Source: Oceanihabitans sediminis (GTDB taxonomy: Bacteria; Bacteroidota; Bacteroidia; Flavobacteriales; Flavobacteriaceae). Taken from it: a stretch of 64,000 nt of DNA. Position numbers and translations under genes: made by a program. The notes below the pieces were generated by a model, which saw only the letters and a list, made by a program, of their open reading frames with translations, was not told where the DNA came from and did not search any database. The stretch is taken from the NCBI RefSeq assembly GCF_003337215.1, contig NZ_QPIG01000003.1, positions 334,311-398,310 on the forward strand, written 5' to 3'. Below, piece by piece: positions 1-8,138 of the stretch. How positions within the stretch are numbered: the first letter of the stretch is position 1; each line of letters begins with the position of its first letter.

Positions 1-228
1 TTCGATACGATACTACAGCAAAAAGAACATTTCTCTCCTTATGTATGGGAAGATAAAGCAAAGGAACTCTTAGCTAGCAATCCGAAATTACAGATTGATT
101 TTAACCTAAAAAAATCCTTTGATACAGACTTTGCAAATAATTGGTATGCACAATTAGATTGGCTTCATAAACAAAGTAATAATTACGAAAAACCACATTT
201 ACAATATCCAGTTTACAGACTAAAATAA
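1..228 (+). CDS. C-terminal fragment, possible M14 zinc carboxypeptidase
   Basis: This is the last 75 codons of a gene that begins before the window. The frame is open from base 1 to the TAA at 226-228. It ends in YPVYRLK and contains NNWYAQLDWLHKQS. From memory this tail resembles the C-termini of Bacteroidetes M14 metallocarboxypeptidases. The zinc ligands and catalytic Glu would lie upstream, so the family call is tentative. It reads in the same direction as the amidoligase genes that follow, separated by 99 nt that hold a promoter. Confidence 0.5.
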   Translation, partial: FDTILQQKEHFSPYVWEDKAKELLASNPKLQIDFNLKKSFDTDFANNWYAQLDWLHKQSNNYEKPHLQYPVYRLK

Positions 229-261
229 AGACGGTTACAGCAATATCGTTTATTTTTTAAG

Positions 262-296
262 TTTTGTAAAACCAATTGAAAAATAATCTAATTTTG
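262..296 (+). promoter_or_regulatory. Promoter of the amidoligase cluster
   Basis: TTTTG (TTG at 264-266), a 22-nt spacer and TAATTTTG at 289-296 match the flavobacterial promoter consensus TTG-N17..23-TAnnTTTG. The ATG at 328 is 31 nt downstream. This makes the three downstream genes one transcription unit distinct from the upstream gene. Confidence 0.6.
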
Positions 297-327
297 TATA
301 AATTATATATCGCGATTATCGCTTTTA

Positions 328-1773
328 ATGAACAAATACATTGTTGTCAATCAACCTGAAAAATGGAATTTTTCGATTGAGAATATTACAGTAATCTCCT
401 CGCAAGAGTATCTTACAAACCCAAAGTTTTCCCTTTTAAAAAAAGCAAGAATATTTAATCTTTGTAAAGATTACTCTTACCAATCAAAAGGGTATTATGT
501 TTCTCTTTTGGCAGAAGCTAGAGGACATTTAGCAATTCCTACAGTTAAAAACATTGTAGATTTAAAAAACCTTAAACTTGTCCGAATTGTATCCGATGAG
601 TTTGATGATACTATTCAGCAAAGCTTAAAAAACATTAAATCTAGAGAATTTACATTAAGTATATACTTTGGTCAAAACGTTGCTTTAAAATACAAAGAAC
701 TAAGCGGATTATTTTACAAACACTTTCAAGCACCATTTTTACGTGTAAAATTTAACCACACCACAAAATGGAATATACAAAGCATCAAAGCCATTTCAGA
801 ATCCGAAATCCCTTTAGAGCATTTAGAAAGCGTTCACGAATTCGCTAATCAGTATTTTGCAAAAAAGCGTTACGATACACCAAAACTTACAAAATCTGAT
901 TTTGATTTAGCAATTTTAGTCAACCCGAATGATCCTGCGCCACCAAGCAATTCAAAAGCATTAAAAAAGTTTATTGACATTGCTGAAAGAATGAATATTT
1001 ATGCCGAAATTATAGAGCCTAAAGATTTATCACGTCTAAATTCATTTGATGCACTTTTTATAAGACAAAGCACAGAAGTTAATAACGAAGCTTATGCTTT
1101 TGCTAGAAAGGCACAACAAGAAGGCATTGCAATAATTGATTATCCAGATGCTATTCTAAAATGCTGCAATAAAGTTTATATGGCTGAGGCATTAAACAAC
1201 GCCAATATTCCAACACCAAAAACAGTTATAATTCACAAAGACAACAGAAATGAAGTAATCCAACAGGTTGGTTTACCTTGTGTACTAAAAGCACCAGACT
1301 CTACATTCTCATTCGGAGTGAAAAAAGCAAGCACAGAAGAAGAATACCATAATCTTGTTTCTAATATGCTAAAGGAATCTGATTTAATCATTGCACAAGA
1401 ATATTGTCCTTCAGATTATGATTGGCGAATAGGAATCATTGACGGAAAAGCTTTTTATGCCTGTAAATACTATATGGCAAAAGGACATTGGCAGATTTAT
1501 AATTGGAAGGCAAAAAAGAAGAACGAGCAAGACGGAAATGCCGACTGCTTAGCCATAGAAGATGTACCTAAAAAAGTTCTTGATATGGCCATAAAATCTG
1601 CTAAGCTTATTGGAAACGGTCTTTATGGTATAGACATAAAAGTAATTAACAACAAACCAATGGTTATTGAAATTAATGATAACCCAAATATTGATTACGG
1701 AGTAGAAGACCTTCATTATGGAGACCTTGTTTATACCGAAATTCTTAAAGCTTTAAAACAACGATTAGATTAA
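328..1773 (+). CDS. RimK-family ATP-grasp amidoligase with RLAN N-terminal domain
   Basis: The predicted 481-aa cytosolic ligase would form an amide bond between a carboxylate and an amine through an acyl-phosphate. Residues about 1-160 match the RimK-like ATP-grasp N-terminal (RLAN) type of domain. Residues about 195-475 are the ATP-grasp fold, with KAPDSTFSFGVKK (321-333), GIDIK (434-438) and the Mg/ATP-binding EINDNPNID (448-456). There is no signal peptide or TM segment. Two nt separate it from the GCS2-like ligase gene, implying translational coupling and a shared pathway. RimK itself adds Glu to ribosomal protein S6, but RLAN proteins are a separate branch. The real substrate is unknown. 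Confidence 0.85.
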   Translation: MNKYIVVNQPEKWNFSIENITVISSQEYLTNPKFSLLKKARIFNLCKDYSYQSKGYYVSLLAEARGHLAIPTVKNIVDLKNLKLVRIVSDEFDDTIQQSLKNIKSREFTLSIYFGQNVALKYKELSGLFYKHFQAPFLRVKFNHTTKWNIQSIKAISESEIPLEHLESVHEFANQYFAKKRYDTPKLTKSDFDLAILVNPNDPAPPSNSKALKKFIDIAERMNIYAEIIEPKDLSRLNSFDALFIRQSTEVNNEAYAFARKAQQEGIAIIDYPDAILKCCNKVYMAEALNNANIPTPKTVIIHKDNRNEVIQQVGLPCVLKAPDSTFSFGVKKASTEEEYHNLVSNMLKESDLIIAQEYCPSDYDWRIGIIDGKAFYACKYYMAKGHWQIYNWKAKKKNEQDGNADCLAIEDVPKKVLDMAIKSAKLIGNGLYGIDIKVINNKPMVIEINDNPNIDYGVEDLHYGDLVYTEILKALKQRLD

Positions 1774-1775
1774 CC

Positions 1776-3002
1776 ATGGGTAAAAAATTTCATTTATTCG
1801 AAGTTTTCGGTATTGAACTAGAATACATGCTGATTAACAAAGGAAACTTTAAAGTTACTCCTATTGTTGATGCTTTATTGACTAAAAAAACAGGGGAATT
1901 AACTGCAGATATTGATAACGGGAAAATCGCTTGGAGTAATGAATTGGTCGCTCACGTGATAGAGTTAAAAACAAATGGACCAACTTCAGATTTAAATTCT
2001 CTATCTAGCTTATTCCATGAAAACATTCTAGAAATCAACAATATATTAAAAGAATTTGATTCAGAACTCCTCCCTACAGCATGTCACCCACTAATGAATC
2101 CGTTAATCGACACACAACTATGGAAGCATAGTTATAGTGATGTTTACGAATTATATAACCGAATATTCAATTGCAAAGGTCATGGCTGGAGCAATGTACA
2201 AAGCACTCACATAAACCTTCCTTTTTATGATGACAAAGAATTTGAAAAGCTACACGCTGCAATTCGAATTATATTACCTTTAATTCCTGGTTTATGTGCT
2301 AGTTCACCTATTTTAGAAGGAAAGAATACGGGATTTAAGGACACTAGATTAGAGTACTACAAAACCAATCAGAAGGAAATTCCGGAAATGACTGGTTTAG
2401 TAATTCCTGAACGAGTTTTTAGTAAGGTTGACTATTATGCTACCATTTTTCAACCAATAAAAAACGCCATCAAACCTCACGATACAAAAAACATTCTAGA
2501 TCATCATTTTTTAAATTCTCGCGGAGCTATCGCACGATTTGACAGAAACGCCATCGAAATACGTTTAGTAGATATTCAAGAGTGTCCGAATGCAGATATT
2601 GCCATTTGTGTATTAATTATTGAAGTCTTAAAACTATTAGTAAACAAGAAACTCGGTTCGCTACAAAATCAAAAAAAATGGTTAAAGCAAGACTTATTCG
2701 CTATTCTAAACCCTATCATTAAAGATGCTGAAAACTATAAAATCTCTAATCTTGAATATTTGAAAATGTTTCATTTAAATAATAGTGCTACTGTACAAAA
2801 TATTTGGAAACACTTATATGAATTAGCAAAACCAAACATTCATGAATCCCATTATGAAGCACTGGATATTATTTTAAATCAAGGAACATTAGCAACAAGA
2901 ATTTTAAAAGCAATTAATGAAGATTATTCAGTAAAAAACATCACCAAAGTTTACTCCCAATTAGCTTCTTGCTTACAGGAAAACAAAATGTTTACCCCAT
3001 GA
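1776..3002 (+). CDS. GCS2-like carboxylate-amine ligase
   Basis: A 408-aa protein of the glutamate-cysteine ligase type 2 (GCS2/YbdK-like) superfamily, glutamine-synthetase fold. Visible motifs are FGIELEYM (11-18), VIELKTNGP (61-69), QSTHINLPF (142-150) and ARFDRNAIEIRLVD (253-266), which supply acidic and basic ATP/Mg ligands. Members activate a carboxylate and join it to an amine. True gamma-glutamylcysteine synthesis is only one possibility, and no glutathione synthetase lies alongside. It is sandwiched between a RimK-like ligase (2-nt gap) and an N-formylglutamate amidohydrolase-like gene (ATGA overlap), so two ligases and one amidase are probably made together. Confidence 0.85.
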   Translation: MGKKFHLFEVFGIELEYMLINKGNFKVTPIVDALLTKKTGELTADIDNGKIAWSNELVAHVIELKTNGPTSDLNSLSSLFHENILEINNILKEFDSELLPTACHPLMNPLIDTQLWKHSYSDVYELYNRIFNCKGHGWSNVQSTHINLPFYDDKEFEKLHAAIRIILPLIPGLCASSPILEGKNTGFKDTRLEYYKTNQKEIPEMTGLVIPERVFSKVDYYATIFQPIKNAIKPHDTKNILDHHFLNSRGAIARFDRNAIEIRLVDIQECPNADIAICVLIIEVLKLLVNKKLGSLQNQKKWLKQDLFAILNPIIKDAENYKISNLEYLKMFHLNNSATVQNIWKHLYELAKPNIHESHYEALDIILNQGTLATRILKAINEDYSVKNITKVYSQLASCLQENKMFTP

Positions 3003-3682
3003 AACTTATTCTAACTTGTGAGCATGGCGGCAATAAAGTTCCGAAGAAATATCAATCGTATTTCAATAATCAAGAAGTAGTTTTAAATTCCCATCGTGGC
3101 TACGATATTGGCGCTTTAGATGTTTTTAATCATTTAAAACCTCTAGCTAATTTTTCAAAACATAGCGAAACTACTCGTTTATTAATAGAACTAAACAGAA
3201 GTCTACATCACAAAAATTTATTTTCAGAATTTTCGAAATCTCTAATAGAAGAAGAAAAAGATGAATTAATTACTCAATATTATTTAGATTATAGAGATGA
3301 AGTAGAAGCTGTTTTAAAAAAACACACAGAAGCAGCTATAAAAGTGACGCATCTTTCCATCCACACCTTCACCCCTATTTGGAATGAAACAGAAAGAAAC
3401 TGCGATATAGGTTTACTATTTGATTCAAGGATTAAATCAGAAAAAACTTTCTGTAAAAATCTAAAGAAAGAAATCCAGAAAATAGATAAAACTCTAAACA
3501 TTAGATTCAACTATCCTTATTTAGGTAAAGCAGACGGATTTACAACGTATTTAAGAAAACAGCTCCCTTCTAATTATTTGGGTATTGAAATTGAAATAAA
3601 CCAAAAATTTGCTTCAAACAACAAAATTGACCTTAATCTAAAAGCTACTTTATTTTCAGCTATTCAGTCACTTTGCAAATAA
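2999..3682 (+). CDS. N-formylglutamate amidohydrolase-like protein
   Basis: A 227-aa protein of the FGase (HutG-like) family, which hydrolyses N-acyl/formyl glutamate amides with a metal. CEHGG (7-11), HRGYDIGA (32-39), LIELNRS (62-68), SIHTFTP (120-126) and DIGLLFD (136-142) are the family signatures. I chose the ATG at 2999 because the protein then starts MKLILTCEHGG, the normal family beginning, and because it overlaps the preceding stop as ATGA. An upstream in-frame ATG at 2969 would add ten residues. No histidine-degradation (hut) genes are nearby, so a role in trimming or recycling the product of the two upstream ligases is more likely than histidine catabolism. Confidence 0.85.
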   Translation: MKLILTCEHGGNKVPKKYQSYFNNQEVVLNSHRGYDIGALDVFNHLKPLANFSKHSETTRLLIELNRSLHHKNLFSEFSKSLIEEEKDELITQYYLDYRDEVEAVLKKHTEAAIKVTHLSIHTFTPIWNETERNCDIGLLFDSRIKSEKTFCKNLKKEIQKIDKTLNIRFNYPYLGKADGFTTYLRKQLPSNYLGIEIEINQKFASNNKIDLNLKATLFSAIQSLCK

Positions 3683-3773
3683 TTCTCAACGAAATTTACA
3701 CTGTTAAAAATAATAAAATTCTTTTCTGTAAAATTTATTAATCGTAACATTGCTATTAAACAATAAACTATTA

Positions 3774-4091
3774 ATGACAATAGCTAAAACAGAAATGTAT
3801 ACTAGTAACCAAAAAGAAATAGCATTATTTGCTAAGGTTTTTGGACATCCTGCAAGAGTTACAATACTGCAACATCTTTTTGAAATTGACGCATGTGTTT
3901 GTGGCGACTTGGTTAACGAAGTCGGACTTGCACAACCTACAATTTCACAACATTTAAAAGAACTAAAACACTTAGGACTCATTAAAGGCAAAGTAGAAGG
4001 AACTAGCGTATGTTATTGCATTGACAAAGAAAACTGGTCTAAAATGAAAGATGTAATGCTTCCATTTTTAAACCTAGACATTACTAAATAA
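3774..4091 (+). CDS. ArsR/SmtB-family metalloregulator
   Basis: A 105-aa winged-helix repressor. The recognition helix contains TISQHLKEL (56-64). CVC (Cys41, Cys43) sits in the alpha-3 position used by As(III)/Sb(III) sensing ArsR proteins (ELCVCDL box). I prefer the ATG at 3774 over the upstream ATG at 3750 because family members start close to the first helix; an ATG at 3795 is also possible. It lies 45 nt upstream of the arsenite methyltransferase gene, which it probably controls together with itself by release from DNA on arsenite binding. It is cytosolic. Confidence 0.85.
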   Translation: MTIAKTEMYTSNQKEIALFAKVFGHPARVTILQHLFEIDACVCGDLVNEVGLAQPTISQHLKELKHLGLIKGKVEGTSVCYCIDKENWSKMKDVMLPFLNLDITK

Positions 4092-4136
4092 AAAATTATA
4101 ATTAATAGTGTAAAGCTATTACAAAACAACACACAA

Positions 4137-5024
4137 ATGAATAAAGAGCAAAAATTAAAGAACATCGTTAAAGAACGTTACGCGAAAATTGCAGAGCAAG
4201 GAAAAGCTGAAAACGCAGCTTCCTGTTGTGGTGCTACTACGCCATCAAATAAAGTATATAATATTATGATGGATGATTATTCTGAAACATCAGGTTATGT
4301 AGCTGATGCAGATTTAGGTTTAGGCTGCGGACTCCCAACAGAGTTTGCACTTATTAAAAAAGGAGATACCGTAATAGACTTAGGCTCTGGAGCAGGTAAT
4401 GACTGTTTTGTTGCAAGACATGAAGTTGGCCTAGAAGGAAAAGTTATAGGTATTGACTTCACTCCTATCATGATTGAAAAAGCCAGAACCAATGCAGAGA
4501 AACTAGGATTCAACAATGTTGAGTTTAGAGAAGGTGACATCGACAATATGCCTGTAAATAATGATACTGCAGATGTTATTGTAAGTAACTGTGTACTAAA
4601 CTTAGTTCCAAACAAAGAGAAAGTAATTGCAGAAATTCACAGAGTATTAAAACCAGGAGGCCACTTTAGTATTTCAGATGTGGTGTTAGAAGGTCAATTA
4701 CCAGAAGCACTTAAACAAGATGCCGAAATGTATGCAGGTTGTATTGCAGGAGCCATCCAGAAAAAGGATTATTTAAAATTAATTGAAGACCAAGGTTTTC
4801 AAAATATCAAAATTCAAAAAGAAAAAGCTATTAGTATCCCTGAGGATATTTTAGAAAAATACCTTCCGGAAGAAGAGATGCATGCTTTCAACAATAAAGG
4901 AGCAGGTATTTATAGTATTACTGTTTATGCAGAAAAAGCAGGAACACAACAAGAAAAACCAAAACTAAAATTTTCAGAATTACAAAACGGAAGCACTTGC
5001 ACACCAAACAGTGGTTGCTGTTAA
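4137..5024 (+). CDS. arsM: Arsenite S-adenosylmethionine methyltransferase
   Basis: A 295-aa class I SAM methyltransferase that converts As(III) to methylated arsenicals. The SAM motif is DLGSGAG (81-87). The three cysteines that bind arsenite in ArsM proteins appear to be present: Cys64 in GLGCGLP, Cys152 in SNCVLNL and Cys202 in YAGCIAGA. An additional SCCG lies near residue 30. The C-terminus is Cys-rich (CTPNSGCC) and may help deliver arsenite. It follows the arsR gene by 45 nt and ends at a strong terminator. No arsenite efflux pump or reductase is present in the window. Confidence 0.92.
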   Translation: MNKEQKLKNIVKERYAKIAEQGKAENAASCCGATTPSNKVYNIMMDDYSETSGYVADADLGLGCGLPTEFALIKKGDTVIDLGSGAGNDCFVARHEVGLEGKVIGIDFTPIMIEKARTNAEKLGFNNVEFREGDIDNMPVNNDTADVIVSNCVLNLVPNKEKVIAEIHRVLKPGGHFSISDVVLEGQLPEALKQDAEMYAGCIAGAIQKKDYLKLIEDQGFQNIKIQKEKAISIPEDILEKYLPEEEMHAFNNKGAGIYSITVYAEKAGTQQEKPKLKFSELQNGSTCTPNSGCC

Positions 5025-5057
5025 AATGTAGATTGGAAATCAACAAATACAAGAAAT

Positions 5058-5100
5058 GGAACTGACTATAATAAGTATATAGTTAGTTCCATTTTTATTT
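5058..5100. terminator. Bidirectional intrinsic terminator
   Basis: A 12-bp stem with one G-T wobble (5058-5069 with 5079-5090) is followed by a T-rich tract. It separates arsM from the convergent Nudix gene and can serve both. Confidence 0.75.
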
Positions 5101-5126
5101 TAGTAGTATTTGATCTTTCCAAAACC

Positions 5127-5708
5127 CTATAAAAGTAATCGAATATTAGCGTAGCTATTTTCCAAAGCCTTTTTACTTTCCTCTTGGTTAAGCCACGAAA
5201 CTTTAGTAATTCCTTCGTTTTCTTGCGGGTATAGTTTTCCGGTAAAGCTTGTTTTCATTTCAAACCAATAAGTGATTTTGATTTTATGCTTTCCATTTCG
5301 CTTAAAAATGTGATAGGTAGTTTCAATAGGTTTAACAATTTTTAAACCAGCAACGCCAGTTTCCTCAGCCACCTCTCGAAGCGCAGTTTCTTCAATAGTC
5401 TCATAGCTTTCTGCTTTTCCTTTCGGAAGATCCCACTTATCATTTCTATAAATAAAAAGAATTTCGCCTGCATCGTTATACACCTTTCCTCCTCCTGCTA
5501 CCACATTTGGTAAGAGTTTTAGAAACTTCTTTAAAAGCTTGTTCGGATTTTTGTGTATTAGCCTTACCGCTTTAAGAGAAGTAGTATTAAGCTCTTTAAT
5601 TACTTTACCAATTTGCACGGTCTCTAACAGGTAGTTTTTAAAACCAGACTCCTTTTCTACAATCGTGGTAAGTATAATTGGTTTGTCGTTTACAAAAACG
5701 CTATACAT
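5127..5708 (-). CDS. Nudix hydrolase
   Basis: A 193-aa hydrolase that splits a nucleoside diphosphate linked to X. The Nudix box is at about 97-119: GKAESYETIEETA followed by LREVAEETGVA, with the REVAEE catalytic core. I chose the Met at 5708 (MYSVFVNDKP), which drops a 37-residue AT-rich extension that would overlap the pyrE start. The first ~70 residues are a lineage-specific domain of unknown role. It is divergent from pyrE with about 90 nt between the starts. The substrate cannot be inferred. Confidence 0.85.
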   Translation of the reverse strand: MYSVFVNDKPIILTTIVEKESGFKNYLLETVQIGKVIKELNTTSLKAVRLIHKNPNKLLKKFLKLLPNVVAGGGKVYNDAGEILFIYRNDKWDLPKGKAESYETIEETALREVAEETGVAGLKIVKPIETTYHIFKRNGKHKIKITYWFEMKTSFTGKLYPQENEGITKVSWLNQEESKKALENSYANIRLLL

Positions 5709-5786
5709 TAAATTTGTTTTGATTAAGAATTGTAAAAATATCATTTTTTTGCTCAAAACAAATAGCATTAAATTTAAATTTATATG

Positions 5787-5794
5787 TAATTTTG
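5787..5794 (+). promoter_or_regulatory. -7 promoter element of pyrE
   Basis: TAATTTTG matches the TAnnTTTG element exactly and ends 5 nt before the ATG at 5800. I see no good -33 TTG at the usual distance. If it is used, the mRNA would be leaderless or nearly so. Confidence 0.5.
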
Positions 5795-5799
5795 CGCTT

Positions 5800-6444
5800 A
5801 TGATTTTGAATAAAGACACCGCTAAAAAAACAGCTGAAGTTTTATTGCAAATAAACGCTATAAAACTTAGCCCGAAAGAGCCATTTACTTGGGCTTCAGG
5901 ATGGAGATCACCTATTTATTGTGATAACAGAATTGTTCTGTCTTATCCTCCTATTCGTAATTATATTCGTGAAACAATGGCCAAATTCATTGAAGCTGAA
6001 TATGGTAGACCAGATGTAATTGCTGGGGTTGCTACAGGAGCTATAGGAATTGGAATGTTGGTTGCCGAATATCTTGGTTTACCTTTTGTTTATGTAAGAC
6101 CAGAAGCAAAAGCACACGGAAGACAAAACCAAATTGAAGGTTTTATTGAATCAGGACAAAACGTAGTAGTTGTTGAAGATTTAATTAGTACTGGTAAAAG
6201 TAGCTTAAACGCTGTAAAAGCGCTTAAAAAAGCAAAAGTAAACGTAAAGGGAATGGTTGCCATATTCACTTATGGATTTCCTATTGCCGATCAAAACTTC
6301 AAAGAAGAAAATATTACTTTAAACACATTAAGTAACTATCAAAATCTTTTAGAACAAGCATTAGACACAAGGTACATTACAGAAGAGGAGTTAAAAACTT
6401 TATCAGAATGGAATGCCAATCCTAGTGAATGGAACGCTAATTGA
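5800..6444 (+). CDS. pyrE: Orotate phosphoribosyltransferase
   Basis: The 214-aa enzyme joins orotate and PRPP to make OMP in de novo pyrimidine synthesis. The PRPP-binding signature VVVVEDLISTGKSS is at 122-135, and the flexible-loop residues RPEAKAHGR are near 100-108. The ATG at 5800 gives the family N-terminus; the longer frame starting at 5665 reads through the divergent promoter region. The protein ends with two EWNAN pentapeptides (SEWNANPSEWNAN), an unstructured-looking tail. It is followed after 65 nt by an SRPBCC gene. Confidence 0.93.
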   Translation: MILNKDTAKKTAEVLLQINAIKLSPKEPFTWASGWRSPIYCDNRIVLSYPPIRNYIRETMAKFIEAEYGRPDVIAGVATGAIGIGMLVAEYLGLPFVYVRPEAKAHGRQNQIEGFIESGQNVVVVEDLISTGKSSLNAVKALKKAKVNVKGMVAIFTYGFPIADQNFKEENITLNTLSNYQNLLEQALDTRYITEEELKTLSEWNANPSEWNAN

Positions 6445-6509
6445 TACACAATACACAATGTTTAGAAAAATACTTCTAAACACTTAATAAAAAATAATTC
6501 TAGAATATT

Positions 6510-6908
6510 ATGAAATTAGAATCACCTAAAGTAACCATTAATAAATCACCACAAGAAACTTTTGATTTTTTAAGTGATGTGAAAAACTTTGAAAGCTTAA
6601 TGCCTGATAACATTAGTAAATTCGAAGTTTTAGATAATGACAAATTCCTTTTTGCTTTAAAAGGAATGCCTGAAATTGTACTAAAAAAGAAAGAATTAGA
6701 AGCTCCTAATAAAATTGTTTTAGGTGCTGCTGGAGGAAAAATTGACTTTTCGTTAACTGCCAATATTGTAGAATTAACTGAAACTTCAAGTGAAGTACAA
6801 CTAACTTTCGAAGGAGAGTTTAATGCAATGATGGCTATGATGATTAAGAATCCTATCAATAAATTTATTGAAACTTTAGCTTCAAAAATGCCTGAAGCTG
6901 TAGCTTAA
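6510..6908 (+). CDS. SRPBCC-fold protein
   Basis: A 132-aa protein of the START/SRPBCC (Bet v 1-like) superfamily, small-ligand or lipid-binding helix-grip folds. It opens with a strand followed by SPQETFDFLSDVKNFESLMP, the usual N-terminal helix pair of polyketide-cyclase-like members, and ends with a long amphipathic helix (NPINKFIETLASKM). There is no signal peptide. It lies downstream of pyrE and convergent with birA. Specific ligand and function are unknown. Confidence 0.75.
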   Translation: MKLESPKVTINKSPQETFDFLSDVKNFESLMPDNISKFEVLDNDKFLFALKGMPEIVLKKKELEAPNKIVLGAAGGKIDFSLTANIVELTETSSEVQLTFEGEFNAMMAMMIKNPINKFIETLASKMPEAVA

Positions 6909-6939
6909 TTTGTTTTTTTTTCTGAAGATATAAAATAGA

Positions 6940-7671
6940 TTAATACAATAAAGAAATTTCTTTAAATCCGTATTCTTTTATAATGGCATCCTCTAAAAGT
7001 ACTTGAAGATTTCCAGTTTCTGAAACAGACTGAATAATTCCAGTAAACATATTACCTTCTGCGTCTTTAAACGTAGAAGGTTTCTTTTTTCTAAACATAT
7101 AGGTTTCGTAGGTTTTTTTTAAATCTTCAGGTTTTCCTTCCTCTAAAACAGAAAAATAGTGTTTTAGGTTTTCTATAAAACTTAAAAGCAGTTCTTCTAA
7201 ATCAAATACTTTTCCCGAAACAAGTTTTAAAGAAGAAGCTTGAGGCAGATTTTTAAAATCTGTTTGGTTTACATTCAGTCCAATACCAATAATTGAATCT
7301 TTAAACTTGTTCTGTTTGATACTATTTTCAATTAAAACACCACAAACCTTTTTATTGTCTGACAAAATGTCGTTTGGCCACTTTATATATAAATTAGGTA
7401 TTTGATATTGCTTTAAAGTTTTTATTAAAGATAGAGAAACAGCTATACTAATATAAAAATGCTGATGAAAAGAAAGGAAAGAAATATCTTTCAAGACACT
7501 AAACATAAGGTTTTCACCCGAATTAGCTGTCCACGTAGTTCCCATCTGTCCTCTACCATTTGTTTGATAGTCGGTTTGCACAACAGTGTAGTCTGCAACA
7601 GCCTCTTCACTACTTAATTCTTTTAAAAAAGTATTTGTAGAGTTGATGGCATTAAGTTTGATTATACGCAT
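6940..7671 (-). CDS. birA: Biotin--[acetyl-CoA-carboxylase] ligase
   Basis: A 243-aa enzyme that makes biotinyl-AMP and transfers biotin to carboxylase carrier proteins. GRGQMGTTWTANSGENLMFSV (about 39-59) is the biotin/ATP-binding signature GRGR-x-G, here GRGQ. KWPNDIL (99-105) and GVLIEN (113-118) also fit. The N-terminal DNA-binding domain of E. coli BirA is absent, so it is a monofunctional ligase and not a repressor. It is divergent from rsfS with 86 nt between. Confidence 0.9.
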   Translation of the reverse strand: MRIIKLNAINSTNTFLKELSSEEAVADYTVVQTDYQTNGRGQMGTTWTANSGENLMFSVLKDISFLSFHQHFYISIAVSLSLIKTLKQYQIPNLYIKWPNDILSDNKKVCGVLIENSIKQNKFKDSIIGIGLNVNQTDFKNLPQASSLKLVSGKVFDLEELLLSFIENLKHYFSVLEEGKPEDLKKTYETYMFRKKKPSTFKDAEGNMFTGIIQSVSETGNLQVLLEDAIIKEYGFKEISLLY

Positions 7672-7729
7672 TATATTAGTGCTTTGAAATCTTAAGGATT
7701 TTTAACAGTATAAAGAACTAAAAAAATAA

Positions 7730-7737
7730 TAACTTTG
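7730..7737 (+). promoter_or_regulatory. -7 promoter element of rsfS-ftsH
   Basis: TAACTTTG, an exact TAnnTTTG, ends 20 nt before the rsfS ATG. No clear -33 TTG is visible at the usual spacing. Confidence 0.45.
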
Positions 7738-7757
7738 CACAAATTTAATTCATATTA

Positions 7758-8129
7758 ATGACAAATAAACAAACGAATTCAGACCAACTAATCACAACTA
7801 TTTTAGCTGGAATTGAAGATGTAAAAGGAAAAGATATAAATATTCTTGATTTACGAGAAATTGACAATACAGTTTGTGACTATTTTATAGTTTGTGAAGG
7901 AACTTCCAACACGCAAGTAAATGCAATTGCTAATTCTATTCAGAAAAAAGTTAGTAAAGAATTAAAAGATAAACCTTGGCATATTGAAGGACTAGAAAAC
8001 TCTGAATGGGTTTTAATGGACTATGTAAACGTAGTGGTTCATGTGTTCCAAAAGCATATCAGAGAATATTATGATATTGAAAGTCTTTGGGGAGACGCAA
8101 AATCTACAGTAATTGAAACAAACTATTAG
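7758..8129 (+). CDS. rsfS: Ribosomal silencing factor RsfS
   Basis: A 123-aa protein of the RsfS/Iojap/DUF143 family. It binds uL14 on the 50S subunit and blocks subunit joining under nutrient limitation. Signatures are DYFIVCEGTSNTQVNAIA (41-58) and WHIEGLENSEWVLMDY. The gene lies 9 nt upstream of ftsH, so the two are co-transcribed; this pairing is common in the family. Confidence 0.93.
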   Translation: MTNKQTNSDQLITTILAGIEDVKGKDINILDLREIDNTVCDYFIVCEGTSNTQVNAIANSIQKKVSKELKDKPWHIEGLENSEWVLMDYVNVVVHVFQKHIREYYDIESLWGDAKSTVIETNY

Positions 8130-8138
8130 AATAATTTA

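Noticed and set aside
306..316. TATATCG word near the amidoligase promoter, similar to the half site at 34.7 kb
   Set aside because: It overlaps a small ATCGCGAT palindrome only and lacks the spaced inverted repeat; one 7-mer in AT-rich DNA is likely by chance.
6400..6444. EWNAN repeat at the end of pyrE as a frameshift or fusion scar
   Set aside because: The frame is intact and the stop is normal; a short tail of this kind is not evidence of damage.
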